Position numbers and translations under genes: made by a program
Assembly (NCBI RefSeq): GCF_024199005.1
Contig: NZ_JANATA010000001.1
Location: forward strand, 1 to 64,000
Direction: 5' to 3'
Length of the DNA: 64,000 bases
From: Opacimonas viscosa
GTDB lineage: Bacteria; Pseudomonadota; Gammaproteobacteria; Enterobacterales; Alteromonadaceae
Notes under the pieces: generated by a model
The model's input: the letters and a program-made list of their open reading frames with translations, nothing else
What the model was told of the DNA's origin: nothing
The model's database searches: none
In this document: positions 1-8,456 of the stretch, piece by piece
Position numbering within the stretch: the first letter of the stretch is position 1
Layout: the number at the start of each line of letters is the position of its first letter

Positions 1-64
1 AGTTGGTTAGAATACCGGCCTGTCACGCCGGGGGTCGCGGGTTCGAGTCCCGTCCGCTCCGCCA
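1..64 (+). tRNA. tRNA-Asp(GTC), 5' end cut by window edge
   Basis: The D-loop remainder, a GTC anticodon in the context CCTGTCACGCC, the T-arm with TTCGAGT and an encoded CCA end are all visible. Compared with the complete copy downstream, the first 13 bases are missing because the window starts here. The 3' acceptor strand is CCGCTCC, which would pair fully with the expected GGAGCGG. It is followed after 28 bases by a second tRNA-Asp, so the two form a tandem transcription unit. Confidence 0.95.
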
Positions 65-92
65 CTTTTACACTCAAAGTTATATAATCGCC

Positions 93-169
93 GGAGCGGT
101 AGTTCAGTTGGTTAGAATACCGGCCTGTCACGCCGGGGGTCGCGGGTTCGAGTCCCGTCCACTCCGCCA
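93..169 (+). tRNA. tRNA-Asp(GTC) with acceptor-stem mismatch
   Basis: This is a complete 77-base tRNA-Asp with GTC anticodon and encoded CCA, identical to the preceding copy over the shared part except at one base. The 5' acceptor strand is GGAGCGG but the 3' strand reads CCACTCC instead of CCGCTCC, which puts a C-A mismatch at pair 5-68. The D-, anticodon and T-stems are intact. The gene may still be functional, be a slowly decaying second copy, or carry a sequencing error. Confidence 0.93.
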
Positions 170-190
170 TTTTGTGACCTTTTTATACCC

Positions 191-382
191 CTAATTTCTT
201 TTCTTACTTTTCCAAGTGCCCCCATACTGGTAGGCCTGTAATCTCTGTTGTTTTATTTGACAATCTTTACAAGCAAATAGCCATGGTGTATCAGATTGGT
301 TCTTAATACGAAATAAAACCTCTGCACTCTCCCCACATAGGGAACATGGTTTGGCTTTTCTTGTGCGACGCGCTTTTCCCAT
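191..382 (-). CDS. Small zinc-ribbon-like conserved hypothetical protein
   Basis: A basic protein of 63 residues. The sequence shows two CxxC pairs (CSLC near residue 13, CKDC near residue 38) that could bind one zinc ion, a basic N-terminus (GKARRTRKAK), and a C-terminal YGGTWKSKK motif. I recall the same N-terminal basic/CxxC and C-terminal YGGTWK pattern in small proteins of other marine gammaproteobacteria, but no function is known to me. It stands alone between the tRNA-Asp pair and the fimbria locus, transcribed leftward. The ribosome binding site is weak. A nucleic-acid-binding role is only inferred from the composition. Confidence 0.7.
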   Translation of the reverse strand: MGKARRTRKAKPCSLCGESAEVLFRIKNQSDTPWLFACKDCQIKQQRLQAYQYGGTWKSKKRN

Positions 383-498
383 AAACTTTTCTTTATTTCA
401 TTTATTCATCGCTACTTTGGACTAGTCTGGTGCATTTCTTGCAAACTGAGTATTCACTAATGAATTTCTGACTAAAGTGTCAGATTGTTGTCTATATG

Positions 499-528
499 TT
501 GGATGTTTTATACGTGGAAAAGTATAAA
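499..528 (+). promoter_or_regulatory. Candidate sigma-70 promoter of the fimbria locus
   Basis: TTGGAT (499-504) and TATAAA (523-528) are separated by 18 bases, a reasonable -35/-10 pair. Transcription would start near 535. That is only about 8 bases before the ATG at 543 but leaves a normal leader for the GTG at 570, which supports the later start for the usher. Confidence 0.45.
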
Positions 529-569
529 TAGAGCATATAGTCATGAATATTTTCAAGGATGATGAAGAC

Positions 570-3500
570 GTGGCGTATAGAGGTTTGCCAATAACCATGA
601 TACTACTGACTGTTATAGGCTCAGTAGGGCATGTTTGTGCGCAGACTGCAGAGCCAAAAAAACGGACGCCCCCTTCATTAAAGGCGAATCCAGCATTGCT
701 TCAAGCGCTAAAAAACTTGGGTCAAAAATATGCCGCAATCGAAGAAATTCATCCTGTCATAAAAGCGTTGAAAGATCCTGGTGCGCGTTTTGCTAACGGC
801 GAAGAGTTAATTTTTGCCCTGATAGTGGATAATTTAAAGCTAGGCGAAATATTTGGTTTTAAAGCACAGAAGGGAGCCAGACTTGGATTTAATGAATACG
901 TTAAAGCGCTTGATTTAGCGATAAAGCTTGAGAACACACTCGATGAACCCGTCATAAACTACAGTGGTTGGTTTATCAATGAAGACAATACTTTTCGTTT
1001 GTCTATCGATAAAGAAATTCCGGAAAACTCGCATGTCATTGTCAGCGGTGAACGAATAGCGTTACCCGTAGCTAGTTATCAAGTCGATTTTGACGATGTT
1101 TATATCGATACCAGTACCATGAGTCGCTGGTTTGGTATTGGCGTGGAATATGATTATGTCGGATTGAGTATTCGATTATCACCACAGAATCAGTTACCCG
1201 TCCAAGCAAGGTTAGCGCGAAGAAATCGCGAGACCAATACCATAACAAATCGCAAACAAGCCAAGCACGTTTTGCGTGATAATGGTTATCAACTTGTTTC
1301 TCCTATTACAGAAGATATGGTCATTAGTGTATCCCAGTCAGAAACGGATACTCGTTATAGTTATTCATTGTTGGGTGTACAAGATTTTGCTTTCATGAAA
1401 ACCGAATACTTTTATTCAGGTAACGATCGAAAAGTCCTCAATGATGGTCGCTTATCCTTTTCTAAAGAATCGGTAGACGGTGATTTATTGGGTATAGGTG
1501 CGACGCAGTTCGCTGTTGGTGATGTTGCTCCCAAAGGCATTACAGGTGGAACATCCGGTCGTTTATCTCAAGGGTTTTCCATATCAAACCGTAAGATTGG
1601 GGCAATACAGAGTATTGACACAACGTCTGTCTCAGGTGCGATGAAGGTGGGCTGGGATGTTGAATTATATCGCAATGGCATTTTACTTGATCGTGAGAAT
1701 GAAGTAGAGGATGGGCGATATGAATTTGATGATATACCGCTACTATTTGGGACCAATGAATTCGAATTAGTGTTTTATGGTCCTCAAGGACAGATTAGAA
1801 AAGAACAGTTCACCCGCGTTCTGGATAAATCTATTTATGCCAATAATGGCGTCTTTGATTTTTCATTTAATGCGCTGGATAAGACTTTATTAGGTGTGCG
1901 AGATATTGATAGTAACGCTGGGTATCTCGCAGCAGGTACTTACGATACGGTTATTGGAGAGAAAATACTGTTCAGTACCGGACTCAGTTCACAGTTTGGT
2001 GGCGATGCAGATCAAAACTCCTTATCGTTACGTGCGAGCACTCATCTTTTTGATACCGCATTACTAGGCATTAATTTTTCTGCTAACGACCTCGGTGCAA
2101 ATATGTTGACCAGTACTATCAGAACAAATGTGGGTGAACATGCGTTTTCTGGCACGATTGGCTTTGTTGACAGTGGTGTTATTGATGCTGAAAGTGACCA
2201 AAACATCACCAGTAAGAATCTCAACACGATTGTATCTGGGCGGGTACAACTACCATTTATGCCAAAGCTGTCTTATCAAAATAGAGTGGACTACAAGAGC
2301 AATAGTTTGGGTGAACAAAATACCAGTGTGATTAATAGTATTGGAACCAATATATTGGGGACTGCTATTAGTGCAGATACGTCGTTCAACAAAGTGCAAA
2401 ACGATTCAGAAGTGTTTGAAGAACATATAGCATCCTTCAATATTCAGCGTCTTTTGGGTCCTGTGTACACGATATTACAGTCAAATTTTGATCTGAATTT
2501 AGGTGAGTTCTCCTCTATAACCACCCAGTTCTCTTATGACTTTACGGATGATATAAAATCTAAATTGACTCTTCAACATACTCCCTCGACTAATCAAAAC
2601 CGCATCAATTTAGATATGCGTTGGCGTCAAGACCTGTTTGATTTATCTTCAAAGCTGACACACTCTGATGCAACGGGATGGAACGCCAGTATGTTTTTGC
2701 GTTTTGGTATGTCATTTTTGGACGATTCGAAGCAGTTTGTGTTGGAACGCCAAAGTATGGCCTCCAGGGGAAGTGTCGTTGCACAATTATTTATTGATGA
2801 GAATATGAATGGAAACTTTGATGCTCATGAGTCACCTTTGGAAAATGTCAAAGTAGAAGCTGTACAAGGTCTGCGTTCTGGAGTGACCGATACACAGGGC
2901 ATGGCCATCATCTCTGGTATTCCACATCATAAAGTTTCCGATATTGAGATTGATTTAACCACCTTACCTGACCCTTATTTAGTTCCTAGTCAAAATAAAT
3001 TTGCCATTCGCTCCAGAGCCGGTTATGTCGAAGTCATTTCAATACCATTAGTCTATTCCAGTGAGATAGATGGCACTCTTTTTGTCGAAGAAAATGGCAA
3101 CATCAATACACTATCTTATGGAACAGTAAACCTAGTAAATACAAAAGATGAAATAGTAAAAACGGTCAAAAGTGAGTTTGATGGATATTATTTATTCACT
3201 GAAGTATTACCAGGTGAATATAGTATTCGTATCGATGCTGATTATCTAAGAGATAAAAATATCAAAATGCCTGATGCTAGGTATGTTTCCTTAGATACCA
3301 AAGGAGAGATTGCTAGTGGTCAGGATTTTGTATTGAAACCACGGATTTTCGATGATAAATATATTGTGTCTTTAGGTACTTTTGCATCAAACGAAGGGAT
3401 GCAAACCTATTGGAATATACTCCAAAGCCAAACCCAAGAGTTGGCAAACTACAATCCTTTTCAGGTTACTATTAATCAGTTAGACACGCCAGTAAATCGA

Positions 3501-3635
3501 GAAGAGGATGTAGGAGGAACGCACCTTGGCTTACAATGGTTCGATGAAAAACAAGATGCTTTAGAACAATGCTCAGTATTACAAAAAAACAAAATTAGCT
3601 GTTCAGTACAAAAATATTCAATGGAAGTACAATAA
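570..3635 (+). CDS. TcfC/CS1-type outer-membrane usher with C-terminal SPOR-like module
   Basis: An outer-membrane usher of about 1021 residues that would thread fimbrial subunits through the outer membrane. The GTG at 570 gives a good signal peptide (AYRGLPITM then a hydrophobic stretch ending HVCA-QT) and follows AAGGA by 10 bases; an in-frame ATG at 543 is the alternative. The middle carries usher hallmarks such as GWDVELYRNG and LLFGTNEFELVFYGPQGQ, then a long beta-barrel stretch. Near residue 735 a SdrD/CNA-B-like domain begins (FIDENMNGNFDAHES), followed by a second CNA-B-like segment (FDGYYLFTEVLPGEYSIRI). The last roughly 90 residues start at KYIVSLGTFAS and look like a SPOR domain with a cysteine pair (EQCSVLQKNKISC). 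The next gene starts 1 base after the stop. The usher fold is fairly sure; the SPOR call is motif-based. Confidence 0.82.
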   Translation: MAYRGLPITMILLTVIGSVGHVCAQTAEPKKRTPPSLKANPALLQALKNLGQKYAAIEEIHPVIKALKDPGARFANGEELIFALIVDNLKLGEIFGFKAQKGARLGFNEYVKALDLAIKLENTLDEPVINYSGWFINEDNTFRLSIDKEIPENSHVIVSGERIALPVASYQVDFDDVYIDTSTMSRWFGIGVEYDYVGLSIRLSPQNQLPVQARLARRNRETNTITNRKQAKHVLRDNGYQLVSPITEDMVISVSQSETDTRYSYSLLGVQDFAFMKTEYFYSGNDRKVLNDGRLSFSKESVDGDLLGIGATQFAVGDVAPKGITGGTSGRLSQGFSISNRKIGAIQSIDTTSVSGAMKVGWDVELYRNGILLDRENEVEDGRYEFDDIPLLFGTNEFELVFYGPQGQIRKEQFTRVLDKSIYANNGVFDFSFNALDKTLLGVRDIDSNAGYLAAGTYDTVIGEKILFSTGLSSQFGGDADQNSLSLRASTHLFDTALLGINFSANDLGANMLTSTIRTNVGEHAFSGTIGFVDSGVIDAESDQNITSKNLNTIVSGRVQLPFMPKLSYQNRVDYKSNSLGEQNTSVINSIGTNILGTAISADTSFNKVQNDSEVFEEHIASFNIQRLLGPVYTILQSNFDLNLGEFSSITTQFSYDFTDDIKSKLTLQHTPSTNQNRINLDMRWRQDLFDLSSKLTHSDATGWNASMFLRFGMSFLDDSKQFVLERQSMASRGSVVAQLFIDENMNGNFDAHESPLENVKVEAVQGLRSGVTDTQGMAIISGIPHHKVSDIEIDLTTLPDPYLVPSQNKFAIRSRAGYVEVISIPLVYSSEIDGTLFVEENGNINTLSYGTVNLVNTKDEIVKTVKSEFDGYYLFTEVLPGEYSIRIDADYLRDKNIKMPDARYVSLDTKGEIASGQDFVLKPRIFDDKYIVSLGTFASNEGMQTYWNILQSQTQELANYNPFQVTINQLDTPVNREEDVGGTHLGLQWFDEKQDALEQCSVLQKNKISCSVQKYSMEVQ

Positions 3636-3636
3636 A

Positions 3637-4575
3637 ATGGAAAAAGATATGCAAATAAATATACCCATAAAACCTCAGTATTTATTCACCATATTCGTGT
3701 TTATTTTAAGTATCGCTGGGTGTGCTAGTACAGAAAGCCCAGCGCCAACGTTATCCTTTAAGTTGAAGCAGCAAGCTATAAAAGAGGAATTACACTCTCA
3801 TCTAGAGGAATATCAGAGCGTAAAACCCGCTATAGAACGATTAGTGGCGCTAGAAAGTGACTTACGATTATTGATGGACCAAATCGCCAATCTAGAGCCG
3901 ATGCCACAACAACCCGCAAATACTGACACCATCGCTAACTCTGGTGTGCAAGAAAGTAAACCGACTCAAATGATTACTGAGCCTGCTCCCATACTTCCTA
4001 CGTTAGAAGAAACCATACAAGCGGCAGAGCAAGCAAAAAAAGCAGCCAGTAAAACAAAGGATTTAGTGGAGCAAATACCACAAATCACCGTGGCCCAAGC
4101 AACAGAGGTTACTCCAGTTACTGAGCCTGAGGAGAGACCAAGTAATAAGCCAAACGCTTCGTCTGGTACCGTGACGCAATTACGTGAGTTGCAAGATAAA
4201 AGGAATTTTGTCAATGTCTCATCCCCGTTAAGTACTGACAATATTCGGAGTTTGCCTCGATTATTTCCCAGTCAGTTGTATACCCAATGCGTGCCACAAC
4301 CGATTCAACCGGATGAGACTCAGTTTGGCGTCCATATAGCGTCGTTTAAACTCTCCAATAAACTACCGGAAGGTTGGAATAACATCGTTAAACGCTATCC
4401 TGAATTGTGTAAAAAAGGTGGCGTCGTGCGCAATGTTAGTATCAATGGAACCACCTTTTACAGTCTCAGGGTGGGACCTTATCAAAACAAGCAGGCAGCA
4501 AAAGCTTTTTGTTCCACGTTAAAAGCAAATTCTCAATATTGTCGTATTACCCATTTTAATGGGGAGGCTTTGTGA
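3637..4575 (+). CDS. SPOR-domain outer-membrane lipoprotein of the fimbria locus
   Basis: A lipoprotein of 312 residues. The N-terminus has a hydrophobic segment and lipobox SIAGC with the lipidated cysteine at 29; the following Ala-Ser-Thr does not resemble the inner-membrane Asp+2 signal, so outer-membrane sorting is expected. Residues about 75-185 are rich in Pro, Glu, Gln, Thr and Ala and look like an extended linker. The C-terminal 85 or so residues (FGVHIASFKLS ... FYSLRVGPYQNKQAAKAFC) have a typical SPOR pattern, a peptidoglycan-binding fold. The segment CSTLKANSQYC matches the usher's terminal CSVLQKNKISC in spacing, so the two modules look related. It lies between usher and minor subunit genes with 1-base and 4-base junctions, so it belongs to the fimbria operon. 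Its exact role is unknown. Confidence 0.8.
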   Translation: MEKDMQINIPIKPQYLFTIFVFILSIAGCASTESPAPTLSFKLKQQAIKEELHSHLEEYQSVKPAIERLVALESDLRLLMDQIANLEPMPQQPANTDTIANSGVQESKPTQMITEPAPILPTLEETIQAAEQAKKAASKTKDLVEQIPQITVAQATEVTPVTEPEERPSNKPNASSGTVTQLRELQDKRNFVNVSSPLSTDNIRSLPRLFPSQLYTQCVPQPIQPDETQFGVHIASFKLSNKLPEGWNNIVKRYPELCKKGGVVRNVSINGTTFYSLRVGPYQNKQAAKAFCSTLKANSQYCRITHFNGEAL

Positions 4576-5045
4576 AGAGCGTCATGATGTGTATGCTCCT
4601 TTGGCTCTTTAATGGAGCAGTGATACATGCTGTAAACGCGCAAGAAATTGAGCTAGTACGGCATATTCATTTTGGCAATATTGTTGTGAAAGACAATACC
4701 TCACAAGGTTATATAGATATCGACGCATTAGGTAATATTTCACATAGTCATCATTTTTTGGTGATTTCGCCAGGTCACCCAGGTGAGATCCTCTTAACTG
4801 AGTTTGCCCCGAGTGCTGAGATTTATGTATCTGCACGAATTACTCAACCCCGGACCACGTCTACCAAGGTGTCACCAGAAAGTTTTGAACTCGCGGCTGT
4901 GAATGTAAGTAACGTTGTTGTTACTGAAGGTAATGGCTCTGCCGAAATTACGTTCGGTGGTACCTTATTAAACTCCGGTTCTAGTAGAGGGCACTATGCT
5001 GACACCGATTATACGATGCGTTTGCGTCTATTGTTCCAATATTAA
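4572..5045 (+). CDS. DUF4402-type fimbrial subunit, probably minor or tip
   Basis: A secreted protein of 157 residues with a signal peptide ending VNA-QE. The mature part is all-beta in character, begins IELVRHIHFGNIVV and ends with a strand TDYTMRLRLLFQY typical of subunits that end in an aromatic residue. The pattern (FGNIVV...G.I.ID..G) fits the DUF4402 family of fimbrial subunits. GTG start overlaps the lipoprotein stop as GTGA and has a GGGGAGG binding site 4 bases upstream. Co-translation with the usher and chaperone genes suggests a low-copy subunit (adaptor or tip) rather than the abundant pilin, which has its own leader further downstream. Confidence 0.72.
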   Translation: MKSVMMCMLLWLFNGAVIHAVNAQEIELVRHIHFGNIVVKDNTSQGYIDIDALGNISHSHHFLVISPGHPGEILLTEFAPSAEIYVSARITQPRTTSTKVSPESFELAAVNVSNVVVTEGNGSAEITFGGTLLNSGSSRGHYADTDYTMRLRLLFQY

Positions 5046-5069
5046 TTTTCAACAATCAAGGATTAAGAT

Positions 5070-5882
5070 ATGAAAATCTTTAGTACCACAATATTATTAC
5101 TGACCATGGTATTTACCAATATAGTAGAAGCCAGTCTGTTAATTTCTCCGACACGACTAGCCTTTGGTGAGAGAGACAGAGTCCAAACGGTTTCGTTAAT
5201 TAACTCCAGTGATAAAACTAATACCTATAGGGTTGAGTGGACCGAGCAGAAAGTCAACGACAATGGTGCGTATCAGGCCTTGACCGAAGAAGAGATGGAT
5301 ACCTTTCCGGTTGCTAGTAAATATATGCGACTGACGCCGAGACAGGTGACTTTAGCACCTGGGGAGCGACAAGTGATCAAAGTCATGGCTAGACGGTCTG
5401 CAAATATGCAAGAGCAAGAATACCGCTCCCATTTAACGTTTACTGCGCTACCGGATGCACCGAAAAAAAGTACTAGCCAGTCTGGAGGTATGTCAATGAA
5501 GTTAAACCTTTTATTAAGTTATTCCATCCCCGTTATACTGCGACATGGAGATTTGGATGTGCAAACCAACATAGACAAGGTAGAGCTATCTGCAACAGAA
5601 CAACCTAATATCAAAAAATTAGTGGTTTCGTTATCAAGACAAGGAGGTATGAGTACCACTGGCAGATTAAAAGCGTACTTTTCACCAGAAGGCTCTGATG
5701 AAAAAATTAATGTGGCCACCTTAAATGGATTTAATTTCTTTACCGATACGAACACCATAACAAAAACATTAAACTGGCATACTGAGCTACCTAAACAACA
5801 GGGAACTCTGGAGGTCCTTTTAGAGGGAGAGAAAGAGTTTTCAGGACAAATTTTAGCGCAAAAGAGCCTTAAGTTGCTTTAA
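5070..5882 (+). CDS. Periplasmic fimbrial chaperone, PapD-like
   Basis: A protein of 270 residues with a signal peptide of about 21 residues. The mature N-terminus LLISPTRLAFGERDRVQTVSL and the G1-strand region MRLTPRQVTLAPGERQVIKV are classic for periplasmic pili chaperones, which donate a beta strand to unfolded subunits and deliver them to the usher. The second immunoglobulin-like domain is more divergent (LLLSYSIPVILRHGDLDV). It has a good ribosome binding site (AAGGA) and lies 24 bases after the minor subunit gene. No chaperone cysteine pair of the long-loop type was seen. Confidence 0.85.
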   Translation: MKIFSTTILLLTMVFTNIVEASLLISPTRLAFGERDRVQTVSLINSSDKTNTYRVEWTEQKVNDNGAYQALTEEEMDTFPVASKYMRLTPRQVTLAPGERQVIKVMARRSANMQEQEYRSHLTFTALPDAPKKSTSQSGGMSMKLNLLLSYSIPVILRHGDLDVQTNIDKVELSATEQPNIKKLVVSLSRQGGMSTTGRLKAYFSPEGSDEKINVATLNGFNFFTDTNTITKTLNWHTELPKQQGTLEVLLEGEKEFSGQILAQKSLKLL

Positions 5883-5933
5883 ATCTAGGTATTTATGTTT
5901 TTTTTAAAAAAATGTTTTAGGAAAAATGAGATT

Positions 5934-6008
5934 TGTCGATAAGGTTTTGTAAGCAAGATTATTAATCTTACAATTTTCAATAAATGCGTATTTCAAACAG
6001 CATTTATT
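5934..6008 (+). promoter_or_regulatory. Leader of the pilin gene with two inverted repeats
   Basis: The 202 bases between chaperone and pilin hold two dyads. TGTA...AGATT-ATT-AATCT-TACA lies at 5949-5973, and a perfect 9-base repeat AATAAATGC (5979-5987) / GCATTTATT (6000-6008) has a 12-base loop. A weak promoter candidate TTGTCG (5933-5938) / GATTAT (5957-5962) precedes them. The hairpins would then sit in the pilin mRNA leader or serve as regulator sites. This could set the pilin apart from the usher operon in expression level. Confidence 0.4.
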
Positions 6009-6084
6009 GCTTAAAGAATACGGATTTATCGTGAATGAAAGCGTTAATGATGTAATGGACAAGTTGAATTATACGGAGATTTCC

Positions 6085-6681
6085 ATGTTAAAACGTAATA
6101 AAATTAGTATCGCTCTTTTAGCGACCTCAGTTGTAGTTTCTGCTTCGGCCTTTGCTGAAGAATCGGTTTCTTCCACAGCAACAGTAACCGTGCAAAACGC
6201 ATTTGATTTTGCGGAAACGGCCCCGTTAACATTTGGTACTTTAACAGTGACTAAAGCATCGGGTACCTATGACGCGGCAACAGTCCCGACATTGATCATC
6301 AATCCAGATGGTACATTGTCAGAAGGTACCTCAGATGCTGATACTGGCGGTTCAATCAAGAGAATCGTGGATGGTTCACCAGCTTCTTTTGAAGTGGCAA
6401 ATGCAGCATCATTTACAGATCTGACGATCACACTTCCAGCTGATTCAGCTGCCGAACTCACAAATCCAAGTGCTCCTAATGATAATGGTAAATTTACATT
6501 GTTAGCGTTTAAAGCATTAAAAGATGGTGAAACTACAGCAGTGACAACTGATGGGTTAATCGGAACTGATTTAAATGGTAGTGCGGTATTTACGGTTGGT
6601 GCTACATTGAAAATAGAAGGTAACAAAGACTATATCGATGGTGAGTACGTCGGTAACTATACCGTCAAAATTGCTTACTAA
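6085..6681 (+). CDS. DUF4402 major fimbrial subunit (pilin)
   Basis: A precursor of 198 residues. The start at ATG 6085 follows CGGAGAT and yields a clean signal peptide (LKRNKISIALLATSVVVSA-SAFA-EE); an in-frame start 78 bases earlier gives a less likely extension. The mature protein is small, acidic, rich in Thr, Ala, Gly and Val, without cysteine, and ends YVGNYTVKIAY with a penultimate aromatic/hydrophobic pattern suited to donor-strand exchange. DUF4402 features include VQNAFDF...PLTFGTLTVTK. Its own leader and a strong terminator right after it suggest high, separate expression, as expected for the major shaft subunit. Confidence 0.75.
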   Translation: MLKRNKISIALLATSVVVSASAFAEESVSSTATVTVQNAFDFAETAPLTFGTLTVTKASGTYDAATVPTLIINPDGTLSEGTSDADTGGSIKRIVDGSPASFEVANAASFTDLTITLPADSAAELTNPSAPNDNGKFTLLAFKALKDGETTAVTTDGLIGTDLNGSAVFTVGATLKIEGNKDYIDGEYVGNYTVKIAY

Positions 6682-6700
6682 TCACAGTTTGCAACAAAAA

Positions 6701-6726
6701 ACCGCTCATCAGAGCGGTTTTTTTTT
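6701..6726. terminator. Bidirectional intrinsic terminator after pilin
   Basis: ACCGCTC-ATCA-GAGCGGT is a 7-bp stem followed by nine T on the + strand and preceded by a run of A that gives a T-run on the - strand. It separates the fimbria locus from the convergent alpha-glucosidase gene. Confidence 0.9.
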
Positions 6727-6742
6727 GGTTAAAAATCAGCGT

Positions 6743-8437
6743 TTAAAGCTTTATCACTTGTGCTTGATAGGCCCGTAGATAGCCAATCTCAGAGGCTTCA
6801 GCATGGTGAGCATAATTATCCAATAACATACTTGTTGCAGGGCCAACGTTATCTACTAGCGCATTTATATCTAACCGGTGTGCATTGGCCGAGAAGTTGA
6901 GTAGTACTAACACTACTTCATCATCCAAAGTTCTTGTATACGCATAGATATCATCATGTTCAGGTAGCAACAAGTCATAGCGCCCATAGATGACCGTTAA
7001 ATTGGCTTTGCGCAATGCGTTTAATGCTCTGAAGTAGTTAAGCTCGGAATCAGGATCGTTTTCTTGGGCTGCGACATTGATGTCCGTATAGTTCGGGTTC
7101 ACCTTGATCCATGGCTCACCAGTGGTGAACCCTGCATGAGCAGTATCATCCCAATGAACCGGCGTACGAGCATTGTCTCGAGCACACAGTTTATGAGATT
7201 CCATAAATTTATCCAAGTCACCACCTTCGGCCTTGGTCAGCTCATACCAGTTAATCGTCATTATATCTTTGTAATCTTCGATATTATCAAATTTGATATT
7301 CGACATACCGATTTCATCACCCATGTAATAATACGGCGTACCGCGCATCGTTAACAGATAGGTCGATAGCATTTTAGAGGCGTAGCGACGATACTCTGGT
7401 GCATCTGATGCCCAACGAGTGACCATACGAGGAAAATCATGGTTGCCAAAGTACACTGTATTCCAGCCTTTATCGGCAAGGGCTGCATCCCACTCAGACA
7501 TGATTTGTTTAAATTTGACTAAGTTTTGAAAATCATCATTCACGATAAAACGTGGACCGACGCCAATTTGTTGATGGTCGAAGTGATAGTTCATGTTGAG
7601 TTCTTGGCGGTCTTCATCCACTAAGGCTAATACATTGTCAGTATGGGTACCTGGTCCTTCAGCTACAGTCATGCAGTCATAATGTTGCAGTACTTCACGG
7701 TTCATTTCATGCAGATACTCATGCAGGCGAGGGCCTTGGGCATACATATCAATCATCTTGTCACCATGGAATTCCACTGGAAATTCAGGATAACCGTCAT
7801 GTTTGGAAATGAAGGTAATAACGTCCATACGGAAACCGTCAATGCCTTTTTTGAACCAGTAGTGCATCATGTCGTAGATTTCTGCACGTAGTTTGGGATT
7901 TTCCCAATTTAAATCTGGTTGTTTGATAGCAAAATAGTGCAAGTAATATGAATCCGTAGCCGCATTATAGCGCCACGCATTGGCTTCTGGATCAAAGTAA
8001 CTCCAACGCACCGGTGGTGTCCCCTTTTCTGCAGGCCACCAATGGAAGTAATCATAATACGGATTATCCCGTGAGGTTTTCGCTTGTTGGAACCACTCAT
8101 GTTCATCTGAACAGTGATTGACGACTAAATCCATTACGACTTTTAGGCCCCGCTCATGCATCCCAGCCAACAGTTCTTCAAAATCAGCCATGTCGCCAAA
8201 CTCTGACATGATATTGCGGTAGTCAGAAATATCATAGCCGTTGTCATCATTCGGTGAAGAATAGATAGGGTTTAACCAGATAGTGTCTACCCCTAAACTT
8301 TGTATATAATCAAGGCGGTTAATGATCCCACGCAGATCACCAATCCCATCACCATTTGAATCTTGAAAACTGCGCGGATAGATTTGATAAACCACACCTT
8401 CTTTCCACCATTCGCGCTTGATATCTTGTAATTTCAT
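6743..8437 (-). CDS. GH13 alpha-glucosidase (oligo-1,6-glucosidase type)
   Basis: A cytoplasmic glycoside hydrolase of 564 residues that releases glucose from short alpha-glucosides such as maltose or isomaltose. The (beta/alpha)8 barrel starts WWKEGVVYQIYPRSF, then a calcium-loop motif DSNGDGIGDL. The catalytic set is visible: Asp205 nucleophile in GFRMDV, Glu260 acid/base in VAEGPG, and Asp334 in GNHDFPR. Similarity to MalL-type enzymes (SPNDDNGYDISDY, QPDLNWENP) suggests subfamily GH13_31. ATG at 8437 was preferred to one 45 bases upstream that overlaps the transporter gene. No signal peptide. It is co-transcribed with the sugar transporter 19 bases upstream; substrate linkage cannot be read from sequence alone. 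Confidence 0.9.
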   Translation of the reverse strand: MKLQDIKREWWKEGVVYQIYPRSFQDSNGDGIGDLRGIINRLDYIQSLGVDTIWLNPIYSSPNDDNGYDISDYRNIMSEFGDMADFEELLAGMHERGLKVVMDLVVNHCSDEHEWFQQAKTSRDNPYYDYFHWWPAEKGTPPVRWSYFDPEANAWRYNAATDSYYLHYFAIKQPDLNWENPKLRAEIYDMMHYWFKKGIDGFRMDVITFISKHDGYPEFPVEFHGDKMIDMYAQGPRLHEYLHEMNREVLQHYDCMTVAEGPGTHTDNVLALVDEDRQELNMNYHFDHQQIGVGPRFIVNDDFQNLVKFKQIMSEWDAALADKGWNTVYFGNHDFPRMVTRWASDAPEYRRYASKMLSTYLLTMRGTPYYYMGDEIGMSNIKFDNIEDYKDIMTINWYELTKAEGGDLDKFMESHKLCARDNARTPVHWDDTAHAGFTTGEPWIKVNPNYTDINVAAQENDPDSELNYFRALNALRKANLTVIYGRYDLLLPEHDDIYAYTRTLDDEVVLVLLNFSANAHRLDINALVDNVGPATSMLLDNYAHHAEASEIGYLRAYQAQVIKL

Positions 8438-8456
8438 AATAAAAATTTTCTCGTGT

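Noticed and set aside
3-194. ORF of 63 codons across the two tRNA-Asp genes
   Set aside because: Its repeated peptide simply translates the two tRNA genes.
6267-6626. Antisense ORF of 119 codons opposite the pilin gene
   Set aside because: Shadow of the Thr/Ala/Ser-rich pilin; no binding site and no recognisable protein.
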